DNA of 64,000 nucleotides from Rickettsia typhi. Lineage in GTDB: Bacteria > Pseudomonadota > Alphaproteobacteria > Rickettsiales > Rickettsiaceae. Location: assembly GCA_945865485.1 (NCBI GenBank), contig CAMBEC010000002.1:64501-128500 (forward strand), written 5' to 3'. The position numbers were made by a program, and so were the translations under genes. Under the pieces are notes generated by a model that did no database searches, was not told the origin of the DNA, and was given only the letters and a program-made list of their open reading frames with translations. Of the stretch, positions 28,787 through 38,159 are shown one piece after another (position 1 is the first letter of the stretch; every line of letters begins with the position of its first letter).

Positions 28787-28856
28787 ATGAATTTCAGAGC
28801 GAGGTTAGCGCAGCGTACACTTTGTACGTTAGCACAACTGAAACTCACAAAATTCG
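28787..28856. repeat. second palindromic repeat family, copy 1
   Basis: Outer arms TGAATTTCAG/CTGAAACTCA enclose an inner hairpin around GCGTACACTTTGTACG. It aligns over about 60 bp with 38049-38117 (GAGYGAGG, GCGCA, CGTA-ACTT-TACGT, AGCAC, CTGAA, CAAAATT shared). Lies between folE and the oxidase-like gene. Confidence 0.65.
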
Positions 28857-28866
28857 TTTGTATCAT

Positions 28867-30237
28867 TTAAACTGAAGAACGGTATAAGTTTTTAGCACAA
28901 ATATAAACAAACATCAAGCCACCAATTATCGCAATCAAACCTCCACCTCCAACCATACTCATATACATCTTTGCAGAGAAAGGTATATCACTCCCTGGTG
29001 TTTTTCGAAGAACTCCATACCCGCCAGCAAGAGCTAACCCCGCTACGTGCAACAACTGACCAAAGGTAATAACATAAATTTGCCAAGCGACAACTTTGCC
29101 CGACTTGTTTCCTTGCCAATTTTCTAAAATATCATATAACCTACCAATTAATCCATCCGAGTGAATCAGTGTTTTCTTGATTTCCGCTTTAAAACAAATT
29201 AAATATGTAAGACCCATAAAGGCAACACTAATTCCAACAATTGATCCATGATAATGTGCAGGAATAGTAACATTTACACCAGATATTATTGCTCCAATTA
29301 ACCCTCCAGACAAGAACAGTAAAGAAGACGCTAAGAATGCCGCCGATACGAAAGGTGGGACATTTTTTATTCTAGCTGTCAGCAATTCAAATAATAAAGC
29401 TAAAATGAAAATCGTTGGCGTAAGACCGCCAGTATAAATCATATGTAGAGTAAAAAACTCTTTAAAAACACCGTCGGAAACATCATAATAAAAATGACCA
29501 ATAAAAATAAAAAGCGCCAGAACAAAATTAAGTGCCAACAACATCTCATAAACATTGGTATAATTCAGCCTTCCCCCTTTCCAAGTTTCAGCTAAAGCAA
29601 GCAAAGCAAACATCATCACTTGAGTATATATAAACTGAAGCAAATGCCCCCCACTCCAAAAAAGCATCTCGTAGTAATAATCAATCTCGAGCGGAACGAT
29701 ATTAGTCAAAGAATCAATACCGAAATAAGAAAGTATAAAACAAGCCCACACACCGATAAATAATAATGCCGAAGTACATTTAGTAATCACAACGATCCTG
29801 TCTCCATAAGAAAAGGCATCTTGTTTAATAAAACTCATAACGACTATTTGTACCGAGAAGATCAAAATTACTACACCAAAAAGACTTAGTCCTATTATAA
29901 AAACAAGGTTTTCGAGCATTGGCACGTAATTATTCATTACCGGCTCTGATCCAGGGAACAAAGGACTAAGAGCCATAAGCAACATTCCAATGAACCCGGC
30001 CTTAGCATAGGCCGATTCGAAGCCTGATTTAATCTTTGACACGCTCCAAACAGCGCTTGTAATAGCAAGTAACCAGACGAGTACAGATAAATTCACATGA
30101 ATAACTAAAGCAGTTCTGAATACCATGGGGTCGGAAAATACTTGACCAAGGCCTGGGGTTCTAAGCACAACTAGAACAACTGAATACAGACCAGCAATTG
30201 CTAGTGCAAATACGCCATTTTTAAGCCAACTAATCAT
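28867..30237 (-). CDS. heme-copper oxidase subunit I-like membrane protein (NorB/cbb3-type)
   Basis: 456 residues from the ATG at 30237, chosen because GGAGG lies 5 bp before it (the frame also allows 30249 or 30255). About twelve hydrophobic helices. Possible heme/copper ligands: VIHVNLS (helix 2), SGGHLLQFIYTQ (CuB His region), IPAHYHGSIVG (paired His-x-His) and GQLLHVAG. Where NorB/cbb3 oxidases carry a His-His pair the sequence reads IGHFYYD, so one CuB ligand may be lost. No subunit II, CcoO/P or NorC gene adjoins; it is the last gene after rsmE-rnhB. It could be an orphan oxygen/NO reductase or a non-redox relative. Confidence 0.82.
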   Translation of the reverse strand: MISWLKNGVFALAIAGLYSVVLVVLRTPGLGQVFSDPMVFRTALVIHVNLSVLVWLLAITSAVWSVSKIKSGFESAYAKAGFIGMLLMALSPLFPGSEPVMNNYVPMLENLVFIIGLSLFGVVILIFSVQIVVMSFIKQDAFSYGDRIVVITKCTSALLFIGVWACFILSYFGIDSLTNIVPLEIDYYYEMLFWSGGHLLQFIYTQVMMFALLALAETWKGGRLNYTNVYEMLLALNFVLALFIFIGHFYYDVSDGVFKEFFTLHMIYTGGLTPTIFILALLFELLTARIKNVPPFVSAAFLASSLLFLSGGLIGAIISGVNVTIPAHYHGSIVGISVAFMGLTYLICFKAEIKKTLIHSDGLIGRLYDILENWQGNKSGKVVAWQIYVITFGQLLHVAGLALAGGYGVLRKTPGSDIPFSAKMYMSMVGGGGLIAIIGGLMFVYICAKNLYRSSV

Positions 30238-30289
30238 CACTACCTCCATTAACAATAAGCAGTATTTTATATATCTCGCTTGTGATCAT

Positions 30290-30889
30290 TTACAAACCAT
30301 GCCCTGCAGCATTACCTTTAACTTTAAAACTCTTTCTATGATGCACAGACTGCCCATACTTTATTATTGCTTCCATATGTTCTTTTGTTCCGTAGCCTGA
30401 GTTTTGGTGCCACTTATACTCGGGGAATTCGTCTGACAAATTATCCATCAACCTGTCTCTTGTTACCTTAGCAATAATTGACGCTGCAGCTATTGAAATT
30501 GACTTATCATCCCCTTTTATTATGCTTAAAAACCTTTGGTCTTCAAATTTCATATTACCATCAACTAGTACAATATCAGCTTTTACTTCAAGAATAGAAA
30601 CCGCTAGACGGCAGGCTTTCATCGTTGCTTGCAATATATTTATCTCATCAATTTCGCTAGATCCAACAATTCCAACAGACCAGAGGTAATTCGATGTTAT
30701 ATGGTGATAAATATCCTCTCTTTGCTTCTTAGAGAGCTTCTTAGAATCCTTTATACCTTTAATAATATTATCTTGATCTACTATAACAGCAGCAGCAACT
30801 ACCGGCCCAGCAAGCGGCCCCCTACCAGCTTCATCAACACCAGCAATAGTTTTACCAATAAATTTCTTCTCAATTTCTAAATCAGGCAT
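30290..30889 (-). CDS. rnhB: ribonuclease HII
   Basis: 199 residues. AGVDEAGRGPLAGPVVAAAV holds the first catalytic Asp-Glu, VLVDGN the next Asp, and AKVTRDRLM plus SGYGTKEH complete the RNase HII pattern. It removes RNA, including single ribonucleotides, from DNA hybrids. It overlaps rsmE by 8 bp, so the two are co-transcribed; the oxidase-like gene follows. Confidence 0.97.
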   Translation of the reverse strand: MPDLEIEKKFIGKTIAGVDEAGRGPLAGPVVAAAVIVDQDNIIKGIKDSKKLSKKQREDIYHHITSNYLWSVGIVGSSEIDEINILQATMKACRLAVSILEVKADIVLVDGNMKFEDQRFLSIIKGDDKSISIAAASIIAKVTRDRLMDNLSDEFPEYKWHQNSGYGTKEHMEAIIKYGQSVHHRKSFKVKGNAAGHGL

Positions 30890-31613
30890 TATTTCTCATC
30901 ATTTGTACGCATGCAAGCGCGGCAGTAACGGCTGTCTCAGTTCTTAGGACTGTATTACCCAAACTTATAGGATATACGTGATCATATGATTTAATAAGGC
31001 GCATTTCATTCTCAGAAAAACCACCTTCAGGACCTATTAAGACAGCTATTGTTCGTTTCAGATTTGGGATATCAATGATTCTATTTGTCTTAATCTCTGA
31101 TTCACAAGCGAAAATTACCTGTTCAATTTCAGGTAATTTACAAAATTCACTGAGCTGCATTTCTTGCGCCAATTCTGCTGGCTTAAATCTCTCACTTTGC
31201 TCTGTAGCACTTATGATGCATCTTTCCATCTTTCCTTTGTTAATTGTTTTATATTGGGTTCTTTCCGACAAAAGCGGGATAATTTTGGTCACACCAAGGG
31301 CAGTAGCTGACTTTATAGCTTCGGTCATACGATCAGGCTTAATAAGGCAAAGCCCAAGTATCAGCTCTTTCTCAACTGTAACAGCCCTAATTTGAGATTC
31401 AATACGAACAGTCACGTGAGACTTACCGACCAATTCTTCTACTTTAGTAGCAAATTCACCATCAATAGCGTTAAATATCCTAAAAATATCTGACTTCTTC
31501 AAACGCATCACTGACTTTAAGTAATGAAAATCTTCGTTTTCTATTTTTAGAGTTTGATTTTTACAAATGGACTGACTAGTATAAAGCCTGGTTAAATGGG
31601 AAAACTTCATCAT
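30882..31613 (-). CDS. rsmE: 16S rRNA (uracil-1498-N3)-methyltransferase
   Basis: 243 residues. SPOUT-type methyltransferase: an N-terminal PUA-like part (FHYLKSVMRLKKSDIFRIF) and the C-terminal knot with LIGPEGGFSENE and SLGNTVLRTETA, which are RsmE signatures. It methylates U1498 in the 30S decoding region. First gene of rsmE-rnhB-oxidase. It is divergent from the DUF1674 gene with only 4 bp between start codons; its promoter seems to lie inside that small gene. Confidence 0.97.
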   Translation of the reverse strand: MMKFSHLTRLYTSQSICKNQTLKIENEDFHYLKSVMRLKKSDIFRIFNAIDGEFATKVEELVGKSHVTVRIESQIRAVTVEKELILGLCLIKPDRMTEAIKSATALGVTKIIPLLSERTQYKTINKGKMERCIISATEQSERFKPAELAQEMQLSEFCKLPEIEQVIFACESEIKTNRIIDIPNLKRTIAVLIGPEGGFSENEMRLIKSYDHVYPISLGNTVLRTETAVTAALACVQMMRNNA

Positions 31614-31617
31614 CTAC

Positions 31618-31764
31618 ATGAAAGAAAATAATAATCTGGATAATACACCAACAATCAAAAAAAGCTCAAGCAAAAACATGCCCGAAGAATTTGGTGGTCC
31701 AAAAGGGCTCGAACCAACGAGATATGGCGACTGGGAAAAAGGAGGCAGAGTTTCTGATTTTTAA
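31618..31764 (+). CDS. DUF1674 family mini-protein (SDHAF4-like)
   Basis: 48 residues, easily missed. The C-terminal half reads GGPKGLEPTRYGDWEKGG and ends in RVSDF, the near-invariant DUF1674 signature. The mitochondrial relative SDHAF4 helps assemble the flavinylated succinate dehydrogenase subunit; bacterial members are little studied. The start may be 31618 or the internal ATG at 31678, since neither has a clear ribosome site. It is 31 bp upstream of cckA and divergent from rsmE. Confidence 0.88.
   Translation: MKENNNLDNTPTIKKSSSKNMPEEFGGPKGLEPTRYGDWEKGGRVSDF
31640..31669 (-). promoter_or_regulatory. candidate rsmE promoter embedded in the DUF1674 gene
   Basis: On the minus strand: -35 TTGAGC (31669-31664), 18-bp spacer, -10 TATTAT (31645-31640), about 27 bp before the rsmE ATG. 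Confidence 0.4.
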
Positions 31765-31795
31765 TTCAATATAAAATTAGAGGAATTAGTAGGAA

Positions 31796-33136
31796 TTGGC
31801 TAATATTAAACCATCTTTGATCATCATTTGTACGTTTATAGTTGTAGCACTTGCAGCCACAGCAGAATGGATCAACCCTGGAACTTTCTTTATCGTAAAT
31901 ACATTTGGCCTTACTGCCTTAATCATAATTATTACAGCAAAAGCACATTTCGGAAAAATTGATTTAACATCCGAGCAAAATGCACACTCACAAAAATTAC
32001 AATCGCTTGGCCAATTATCCAGCGCAATTGCCCATGATTTTAATAATCTTTTGACAGTAATTATTGGTAATAGCGACTTACTACTAAATCGCTATTCGCG
32101 CAGTGATAATTCTTTTAAAGAAGCTTATCAAATAAAATCAAATGCTCTCAGGGGGGCAAAGCTTGTTAAGCAGCTTCTTTCTTTCGCTAAGAAGTCTTCA
32201 ATTCAACCAATAAACATAAATATCGCTGAGCTATTCACAGAGCTTACCCCTTTATTTTCACAATTACTTAGTGAGAAATATAAAATTGTTATCACTAATA
32301 TAGACAAAGATGCTGTGATATATGCCGATCCAATTCAACTTGAACAAATAATTATCAACCTAATAATAAATGCACGGGATGCTATGCCAAATGGCGGAAA
32401 TATTTTTATCGGTATTGTTTTTGCCTTTATAAACAATAAGCATACTACTGAAGGATATTATAAACCGAATACTTCAAAAATTATAGAACCAGGGCAGTAT
32501 GTCCGAATTGAGGTAAGTGACTCTGGCATCGGTATTCCAAAAGAAATATTACCCAAGATTTTTGATCCATTTTTTTCAACAAAAGATTCCTCTGGCACCG
32601 GCCTTGGATTAGCAACTGTTTTTCAAATTATTGAAAAACTTGGTGGCCATGTTCTAGTGAAGTCACAAAAAAATATAGGAACCAGCTTCATTATTTATAT
32701 CAATCATGTCAAAGATGCCGATATATCTGCTATATCAGAAATATCTCCAGATGAATCCCTTGAATTAAATTCCTCTGATTATAACATTTTATTGGTTGAA
32801 GACGAAGATTCTGTAAGGATGTTTGGCGCTCATGCTCTAAGCGACTTTGGTTTCAATGTATTGGATGTAAGAACTGCCGAAGAAGCCCTAGAAATCGTCA
32901 CACAAAATCAGAGAAGAATCGACCTATTAATAACCGATGTAATGCTTGGATCTATGGACGGCTATGACCTAGCAAAATTGATTAAACTAGAACTCCCAGA
33001 CTTAAAAATAGTAATAACATCCGGTTACGACGAAACTGCAATGGATGGCATAGAACTAAAAAAACACCTCTTTTTAAGCAAACCATATACACTTAAAGAA
33101 CTTGTCGATAGCGCAAGAAAGGCACTAAGAGATTAG
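31796..33136 (+). CDS. cckA: CckA-like hybrid histidine kinase/receiver
   Basis: 446 residues with a TTG start preceded by GAGGAATTAG. Two N-terminal membrane helices (about 8-22 and 32-48), then HisKA with the phospho-acceptor His80 in SAIAHDFNNLLTVIIGN, HATPase with NARDAMPNGG and DSGIGIP and a GTGLGLATV box, and a C-terminal receiver (LLVEDEDSVR, LLITDVMLGSMDG with acceptor Asp, LSKPYT). The AHDFNNLL motif and terminal receiver are typical of CckA, which controls CtrA through ChpT. It is shorter than Caulobacter CckA (about 690) and lacks PAS domains. Confidence 0.9.
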   Translation: MANIKPSLIIICTFIVVALAATAEWINPGTFFIVNTFGLTALIIIITAKAHFGKIDLTSEQNAHSQKLQSLGQLSSAIAHDFNNLLTVIIGNSDLLLNRYSRSDNSFKEAYQIKSNALRGAKLVKQLLSFAKKSSIQPININIAELFTELTPLFSQLLSEKYKIVITNIDKDAVIYADPIQLEQIIINLIINARDAMPNGGNIFIGIVFAFINNKHTTEGYYKPNTSKIIEPGQYVRIEVSDSGIGIPKEILPKIFDPFFSTKDSSGTGLGLATVFQIIEKLGGHVLVKSQKNIGTSFIIYINHVKDADISAISEISPDESLELNSSDYNILLVEDEDSVRMFGAHALSDFGFNVLDVRTAEEALEIVTQNQRRIDLLITDVMLGSMDGYDLAKLIKLELPDLKIVITSGYDETAMDGIELKKHLFLSKPYTLKELVDSARKALRD

Positions 33137-33285
33137 ATAGAAATAGCCAAGTTTGAGGCACGTAAGCAACGGTGGCAATTTTGGTTAAATTAACCTGAGT
33201 TTGGTGTAAGAAATGGATATTCTGGTAAAAATCCGAATGGAACTCTGTCATCCTGGTTTTACCCCGCCGCCTAAATACTTCTTTA

Positions 33286-35277
33286 CTACCAACCTTTCTT
33301 TTTGCCAAATTTTACCTGACAAGTCTTATCACTAGAACAATATAACATAACTTGCTTATACTCTACGATTTCACTATTACTAATTACTTGGTTCAAAGAA
33401 GAGTCGCACTGGATCTTTTTTGAGGTTATAATTGATAGATCTGAATCAAGACAGCGCCAATAATTTAAAGATACCGTTTTTCCGTTAGCTAGCTTAAATA
33501 AACGATCTGTTCTGGTAATAGGCATTATTGACATTTTAGCTTCTTTTTGACCAAACCAACTAACCCAATAATCTGCTGTAAAAGCTGGTATTTTTTCTTC
33601 TGACAATATCTGAAATTGGCCATCTTCATTTTTAGTAGCTATTATTTTTAAGCTATGATCATAAATAAAATCTGGCTTTGCTGCAAAAATCATCATTAAC
33701 AATGAACATAAAACTATAATAAACCCAGCCAAGCGCCACCTTGTCTGCCAAAGACTAAGCCAGAAAAATCCTATAGTAAATACCACTAGACTCAGTGGCG
33801 TAATATGACCAACAGCCCAAACTGCCCCTGGAAGTTTAACGACAAAGTCTGCGCTATCAATTACTATTGAAATAAAATAACTAAGTAACTTTAACACCGG
33901 AGAATCAAGACCAATCGGCATCAGAATTGAAGCAATTAGTACCAATGGCATCATAAAAAATGACATCATTGGAACAGCTATCAAATTCATCAAAATTGAG
34001 TAATTCGCAAATTTATAAAAATGATAAATCACATATGGCGCAGTCATAATACTAGCTAAAAGGCTAGAGTAAATATTGGCAAAAATATATAACTTGATTG
34101 AAGAGACAATTCCTTTGCTGTTACCAAGGATATATTTATTCTTCATGTAAAACTCATAGCCAGATATCAAACATAATACTGCAGCAAAGGAGAGTTGAAA
34201 ACTTGGGTGCAACACATATTCAGGCAAAAACAAAAGAATTAAAAAGGCTGCAATCATTACGGAACGAAGGGGATAAGGCGACCTGCCCCAAATAGTTGAA
34301 ACAATAAAAATAGACGTCATAATAAATGCCCGCGAGGCAGCAATATTTGCTCCACTTATATGTAAATAAGCAAAACTACCTATTATAGAAATAATAGCAG
34401 CAATTACTTTTACATTAGTGTTGTATGCAAAGAAATTAGAGCAATTTAACAATGCTCTACTACTTATAAAAAATAGCATAGCAACAAGAGAAAGATGCAA
34501 CCCAGATACACTTAAGATATGGGCAATGCCGCTATCACGCATATTCTTCGCAACATCTATCGGTATTGCTTTTGTTTCTCCAATCAGAATTGCTGCAGCA
34601 AAGTTACCTTCTCTGCTTCCCATCACCTCTACTAAACGACTATATATTTTTGCTCTAAGCCTTTGAATAAAATCATTAAAACTGCTATTTTTCTGTGAGA
34701 TTACTTCAGGCGAAGTTAAAGCATACCCAGACGCTTCTATACCTGACATATACATATAAAAGCCAAAATCAAATGTTCCTGGAAGCACACTTGAAGAAAG
34801 AGGAAATAATTTGGCTCTCAATTTTACTTTGACACCATAATCCAAATCAGTTGCTAGTTTTTGACCAATATTTATCCTAACTTTACTTAAAGATTCATTA
34901 TCTATTTTTGCATCAATAAGGGTAATTTGCATACCTCGAAGAGACGGCTTGATAGCAATAACTTCACCAATAACATCTGTCACAACAATCTTCTGAATTG
35001 GTTTTGTTTCAACTAAAGAAGTACGTAAATTACTAACAAAAAATCCGATGAAGAAAGAGGCGCAACAAGTGATAATAAAAAATATTACTATATCTTTATT
35101 TTTAAAATAAAGAGCCAACAATACTAATGGGATAGAAATGACTAACGAATAATAGGAAGAGAAAACAAAAACATTTTGAAAGAAATATATAATACCAAAG
35201 ATAAAGCTAACAAAAAACCAAAGGCTTAAGTGATGATACTCTTCTTCGAGTTTACGACGGAAGTAGTTGATATTCAT
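33286..35277 (-). CDS. comEC: ComEC/Rec2 family membrane protein
   Basis: 663 residues with many hydrophobic helices. An N-terminal DUF4131-like part is followed by the ComEC competence core: FAAAILIGETKAIP, DSGIAHILSVSGLHLSLVA and the SFQLSFAAVLCLISGYEF stretch. The usual C-terminal metallo-beta-lactamase domain is absent (no HxHxDH; the tail is short and Lys-rich). ComEC forms the inner-membrane DNA channel in natural transformation; here its role is unproven. It overlaps lpxB by 4 bp and ends the eptA-lpxB-comEC set. Confidence 0.9.
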   Translation of the reverse strand: MNINYFRRKLEEEYHHLSLWFFVSFIFGIIYFFQNVFVFSSYYSLVISIPLVLLALYFKNKDIVIFFIITCCASFFIGFFVSNLRTSLVETKPIQKIVVTDVIGEVIAIKPSLRGMQITLIDAKIDNESLSKVRINIGQKLATDLDYGVKVKLRAKLFPLSSSVLPGTFDFGFYMYMSGIEASGYALTSPEVISQKNSSFNDFIQRLRAKIYSRLVEVMGSREGNFAAAILIGETKAIPIDVAKNMRDSGIAHILSVSGLHLSLVAMLFFISSRALLNCSNFFAYNTNVKVIAAIISIIGSFAYLHISGANIAASRAFIMTSIFIVSTIWGRSPYPLRSVMIAAFLILLFLPEYVLHPSFQLSFAAVLCLISGYEFYMKNKYILGNSKGIVSSIKLYIFANIYSSLLASIMTAPYVIYHFYKFANYSILMNLIAVPMMSFFMMPLVLIASILMPIGLDSPVLKLLSYFISIVIDSADFVVKLPGAVWAVGHITPLSLVVFTIGFFWLSLWQTRWRLAGFIIVLCSLLMMIFAAKPDFIYDHSLKIIATKNEDGQFQILSEEKIPAFTADYWVSWFGQKEAKMSIMPITRTDRLFKLANGKTVSLNYWRCLDSDLSIITSKKIQCDSSLNQVISNSEIVEYKQVMLYCSSDKTCQVKFGKKKGW

Positions 35278-36428
35278 CGAATCATATCAACTACTATTTT
35301 GGCGGCAATGTTTGAAGGTTTCTGATCTGAATTAAAGCCAATAGACTCAAGCACTTTCTGAGATTCAGCAACCTGACTCTTAGCTCCCTTATAATCACTA
35401 AGAAGATCGCTTATTGCTTGTGTAACATTCTCTGCGTTAAAATCTGATTGTATGTACTCAGGAATTATTTCTCTATTTGATATGATATTTATCAAAGATG
35501 CGTATTTGATTTTTACCATTAACTTCAAAAAGAAAAATGTAAGAGGATTCAATTTATACCCCACAATCATCGGAGTACCTGATGCTGCAATCTCAATTGT
35601 ATTAGTACCAGACTTGGCCAAAGCGCAATCGCTTATGGCAAAAGTCTTGAGACGATCTGTAGAAAAACCAAATTCAAATTTAGCCCCGCCAAGGTATTTA
35701 AGTATATTTTGTACATTTGATTCATCTGATTGAACAAAAATTACCTTAATAGCATGCGTCGATGAAAGCTCATCAAAAACCTGCCTAATTATTGGCATAT
35801 GACGAGATATTTCTCCAAGTCGGCTACCAGGAGTAACAGATATTACTTTAACATTTTCATTTATATTCATCTCTTGTTTTAACCCTTTTGAGCCTATATA
35901 AAATGCTTCTTCTAAAATCGGGTGTCCAATACAAGTAGCCTGCAATCCACAAGCCCTAAAATAAGCTGGTTCAAACGGGAGCAAAGTCAGTAAATGATCA
36001 TAGACCTTAGCATATTTTTTGGCTCGACCTGGTTTATATGCCCAAACAGACGGAGCAACAATATGAACAAGTTTTATATGCGGTGCAATCTCTCTGATTT
36101 TACTAGCCACTCTGTAAGTAAACCCAGGAGAATCAATAGTAACTAGAACATCTGGATTCTGTGCTATAACGTCTTTTACTGTCTTATCAATCAGCTTTTT
36201 CAGATGAAAAATATGAGGTAGAACCTCAAAAAAACCCATCATGCTTATATAACTCATCTCAAACAGAGATTTCACTCCACCACCCATCATGTTTTTTCCA
36301 CCAATTCCATGGAAAGTTACATTAGTTTGATCTTTTACCAATTCTTTGATAGCTTTGATTAGCAATCCACCAATAAAGTCTCCAGAAATTTCACCTGCAA
36401 TAACGTAGAGTTTCATATTATTATCCAC
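35274..36428 (-). CDS. lpxB: lipid-A-disaccharide synthase
   Basis: 384 residues, glycosyltransferase family 19. The N-terminal LYVIAGEISGDFIGG, central VTIDSPGFTYRVA and HIVAPSVWAYKPGRAKK, and VTPGSRLGEISRH are clear LpxB motifs. It joins UDP-diacylglucosamine and lipid X into the lipid A disaccharide at the inner membrane. Presence implies LPS. It overlaps eptA by 8 bp and comEC by 4 bp. Confidence 0.98.
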   Translation of the reverse strand: MDNNMKLYVIAGEISGDFIGGLLIKAIKELVKDQTNVTFHGIGGKNMMGGGVKSLFEMSYISMMGFFEVLPHIFHLKKLIDKTVKDVIAQNPDVLVTIDSPGFTYRVASKIREIAPHIKLVHIVAPSVWAYKPGRAKKYAKVYDHLLTLLPFEPAYFRACGLQATCIGHPILEEAFYIGSKGLKQEMNINENVKVISVTPGSRLGEISRHMPIIRQVFDELSSTHAIKVIFVQSDESNVQNILKYLGGAKFEFGFSTDRLKTFAISDCALAKSGTNTIEIAASGTPMIVGYKLNPLTFFFLKLMVKIKYASLINIISNREIIPEYIQSDFNAENVTQAISDLLSDYKGAKSQVAESQKVLESIGFNSDQKPSNIAAKIVVDMIR

Positions 36429-37989
36429 TTCGGCATAAGCTCAGAGATTTATCCACAGCTTCTGATTCTATATTAAGACAATCGAGTATCGTATGAAAGA
36501 TGTAATCATGCGATATTTCTTTTTTTTCTACAGATTTAACTGCTTTCCACTTCTCTGGATAGGATGATTTATAGCTATCAGAAAACCATACCATAAATGG
36601 CACTATACGTTGTTCCTCTACATATTCATCGGCGCCATGGGTTAGTCTTCCATTTTCACCAAGGGACTCGCCGTGATCTGAAGCATAGATCATAAAAGCT
36701 TTTTTATTTTTTAGAATATTTATTACGCTAGATAAAAAAAAATCGGTATATAGTATTGAATTATCGTAGCTATTTAAACGCTCCTGCTTGTCACAGCTTG
36801 CTGCATCGCGCTTTATAGTATCAGTAATAGTTGGCTTGAATTTAGCAAATTCTTCTGGATATCGTGCAGCGTAATTCCAATGGCTACCAGTCGTATGAAG
36901 CACTAAAAATTTTTTTTTGGTAGAAATGATATTTTGCTCTAAATACGGAAGCAGTTTACCATCTTGACTATTTGGTGCCATTAGAACAGAACCTCCAGGA
37001 ATCATATGAAATTTAACTTCATCATAGAATGATCCACCTGGCTTATTCCTATAGTATTTTGTAATTGACTGAGTACCAAACCAAGTGGTTTCAAACCCTA
37101 ATTTGGTCAATACAGATAATACACTAGATTCTGAATCGATCATTGCCATATCCTTCTCGCCAAAACGCGATAACATGCATGGAACAGCTAGGTATGTTGT
37201 ACTAGCACATGATCTTGCTTTATATGACACCAGATTTTCAACCAACAATAAGTTTGGCGTTGTTTCCCTCTCATAGCCGTTTATGCCAAAATTTCCGTAT
37301 CTAGCAGCTTCCCCTATAACCAAGACACCAACAACATCGTCGTCCGAAGAGTCAATAAATGAATATTTATCGCTAATGTCTGTCTTAATATACTCCTCTT
37401 CTGCCTGGCCAAAGAAATATAAGTAACTATTATGCAAATACTGTATTGGAAAATAGCTACGCACAAAACTAAATTTAGGAGCAATAATATTGTTTAATAC
37501 GATTAATAAACAAACAGCAGATAAAATCCTAGTAAAGAATAATTTAGTTGTTTGAATTTTAAAATAGTTAACGCTATAGATACAAATTCCAACACTAAAA
37601 ACCAACCAAACAATAAGCCGCGCACTAACTAACTCATATACTTCTGTTGAATCTGTGCCAAATATTGATGGCATTATAGAAAGCGTAGGGCTAATCGAGA
37701 AGAAAAATAAATAATAACTAGCAAGCGCACCTGTTACGAATAAAAATACCGAAGCAATAATAAATAACAAGCGATAAACAGTAAGACCAAAAAATATAAT
37801 AAATAGTACAACTATGTTATAAACAAAGTCCTTTGTAAGCTCCATGATTGCAATCAGTATATCTGACTGCACGTACTGAAATTTGTAGATAAAAACAGCA
37901 AAGTTGAATAACACACAATATAACAACGCAAAAATTAGCGAAGCTTTTATTAGATTAATGTCTAAGTGTTTTTGAATATATTTAAACAT
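36421..37989 (-). CDS. eptA: lipid A phosphoethanolamine transferase (EptA-like)
   Basis: 522 residues. Five N-terminal membrane helices (about 15-170) precede a periplasmic sulfatase-fold domain: VIGEAARYGNFGINGYERET (metal-binding Glu), the nucleophile Thr region SCASTTYLAVPCML, HTTGSHWNYA and YASDHGESLGENG. EptA family enzymes move phosphoethanolamine from PE to lipid A phosphates and lower binding of cationic peptides. First in an overlapping set with lpxB and comEC, which supports a lipid A substrate. Confidence 0.92.
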   Translation of the reverse strand: MFKYIQKHLDINLIKASLIFALLYCVLFNFAVFIYKFQYVQSDILIAIMELTKDFVYNIVVLFIIFFGLTVYRLLFIIASVFLFVTGALASYYLFFFSISPTLSIMPSIFGTDSTEVYELVSARLIVWLVFSVGICIYSVNYFKIQTTKLFFTRILSAVCLLIVLNNIIAPKFSFVRSYFPIQYLHNSYLYFFGQAEEEYIKTDISDKYSFIDSSDDDVVGVLVIGEAARYGNFGINGYERETTPNLLLVENLVSYKARSCASTTYLAVPCMLSRFGEKDMAMIDSESSVLSVLTKLGFETTWFGTQSITKYYRNKPGGSFYDEVKFHMIPGGSVLMAPNSQDGKLLPYLEQNIISTKKKFLVLHTTGSHWNYAARYPEEFAKFKPTITDTIKRDAASCDKQERLNSYDNSILYTDFFLSSVINILKNKKAFMIYASDHGESLGENGRLTHGADEYVEEQRIVPFMVWFSDSYKSSYPEKWKAVKSVEKKEISHDYIFHTILDCLNIESEAVDKSLSLCRSG

Positions 37990-38048
37990 AAACTATGAAA
38001 TACGCTTGAAAAAAATTAACTATAGCAAAATCAACTGTATTCTGGTAC

Positions 38049-38117
38049 GTTAATTTTAGAGTGAGGATGCGCAACGTATACTTAAATACGTGAGCACTCT
38101 GAACCTTGCAAAATTGA
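38049..38117. repeat. second palindromic repeat family, copy 2
   Basis: Resembles 28787-28856: TTTTAGAGTGAGG, GCGCAACGTATACTTAAATA, CGTGAGCACTCTGAACC, CAAAATTG. The inner palindrome ACGTATACTTAAATACGT is kept although bases differ. It lies in the divergent gap between eptA and ruvX; nothing else is supported in that 170-bp gap. Confidence 0.6.
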
Positions 38118-38159
38118 TGCACCAGAATACAGCTTGAGAAAGCTACAATACTAATTATC

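Noticed and set aside
31681..31720. GGGCTCGAACC resembling a tRNA T-loop
   Set aside because: It lies within the DUF1674 coding sequence and no acceptor stem or anticodon arm can be built around it.
33137..33285. GTCATCCTGG in the cckA/comEC gap as another palindromic element
   Set aside because: Only about ten bases match and no second half is present.
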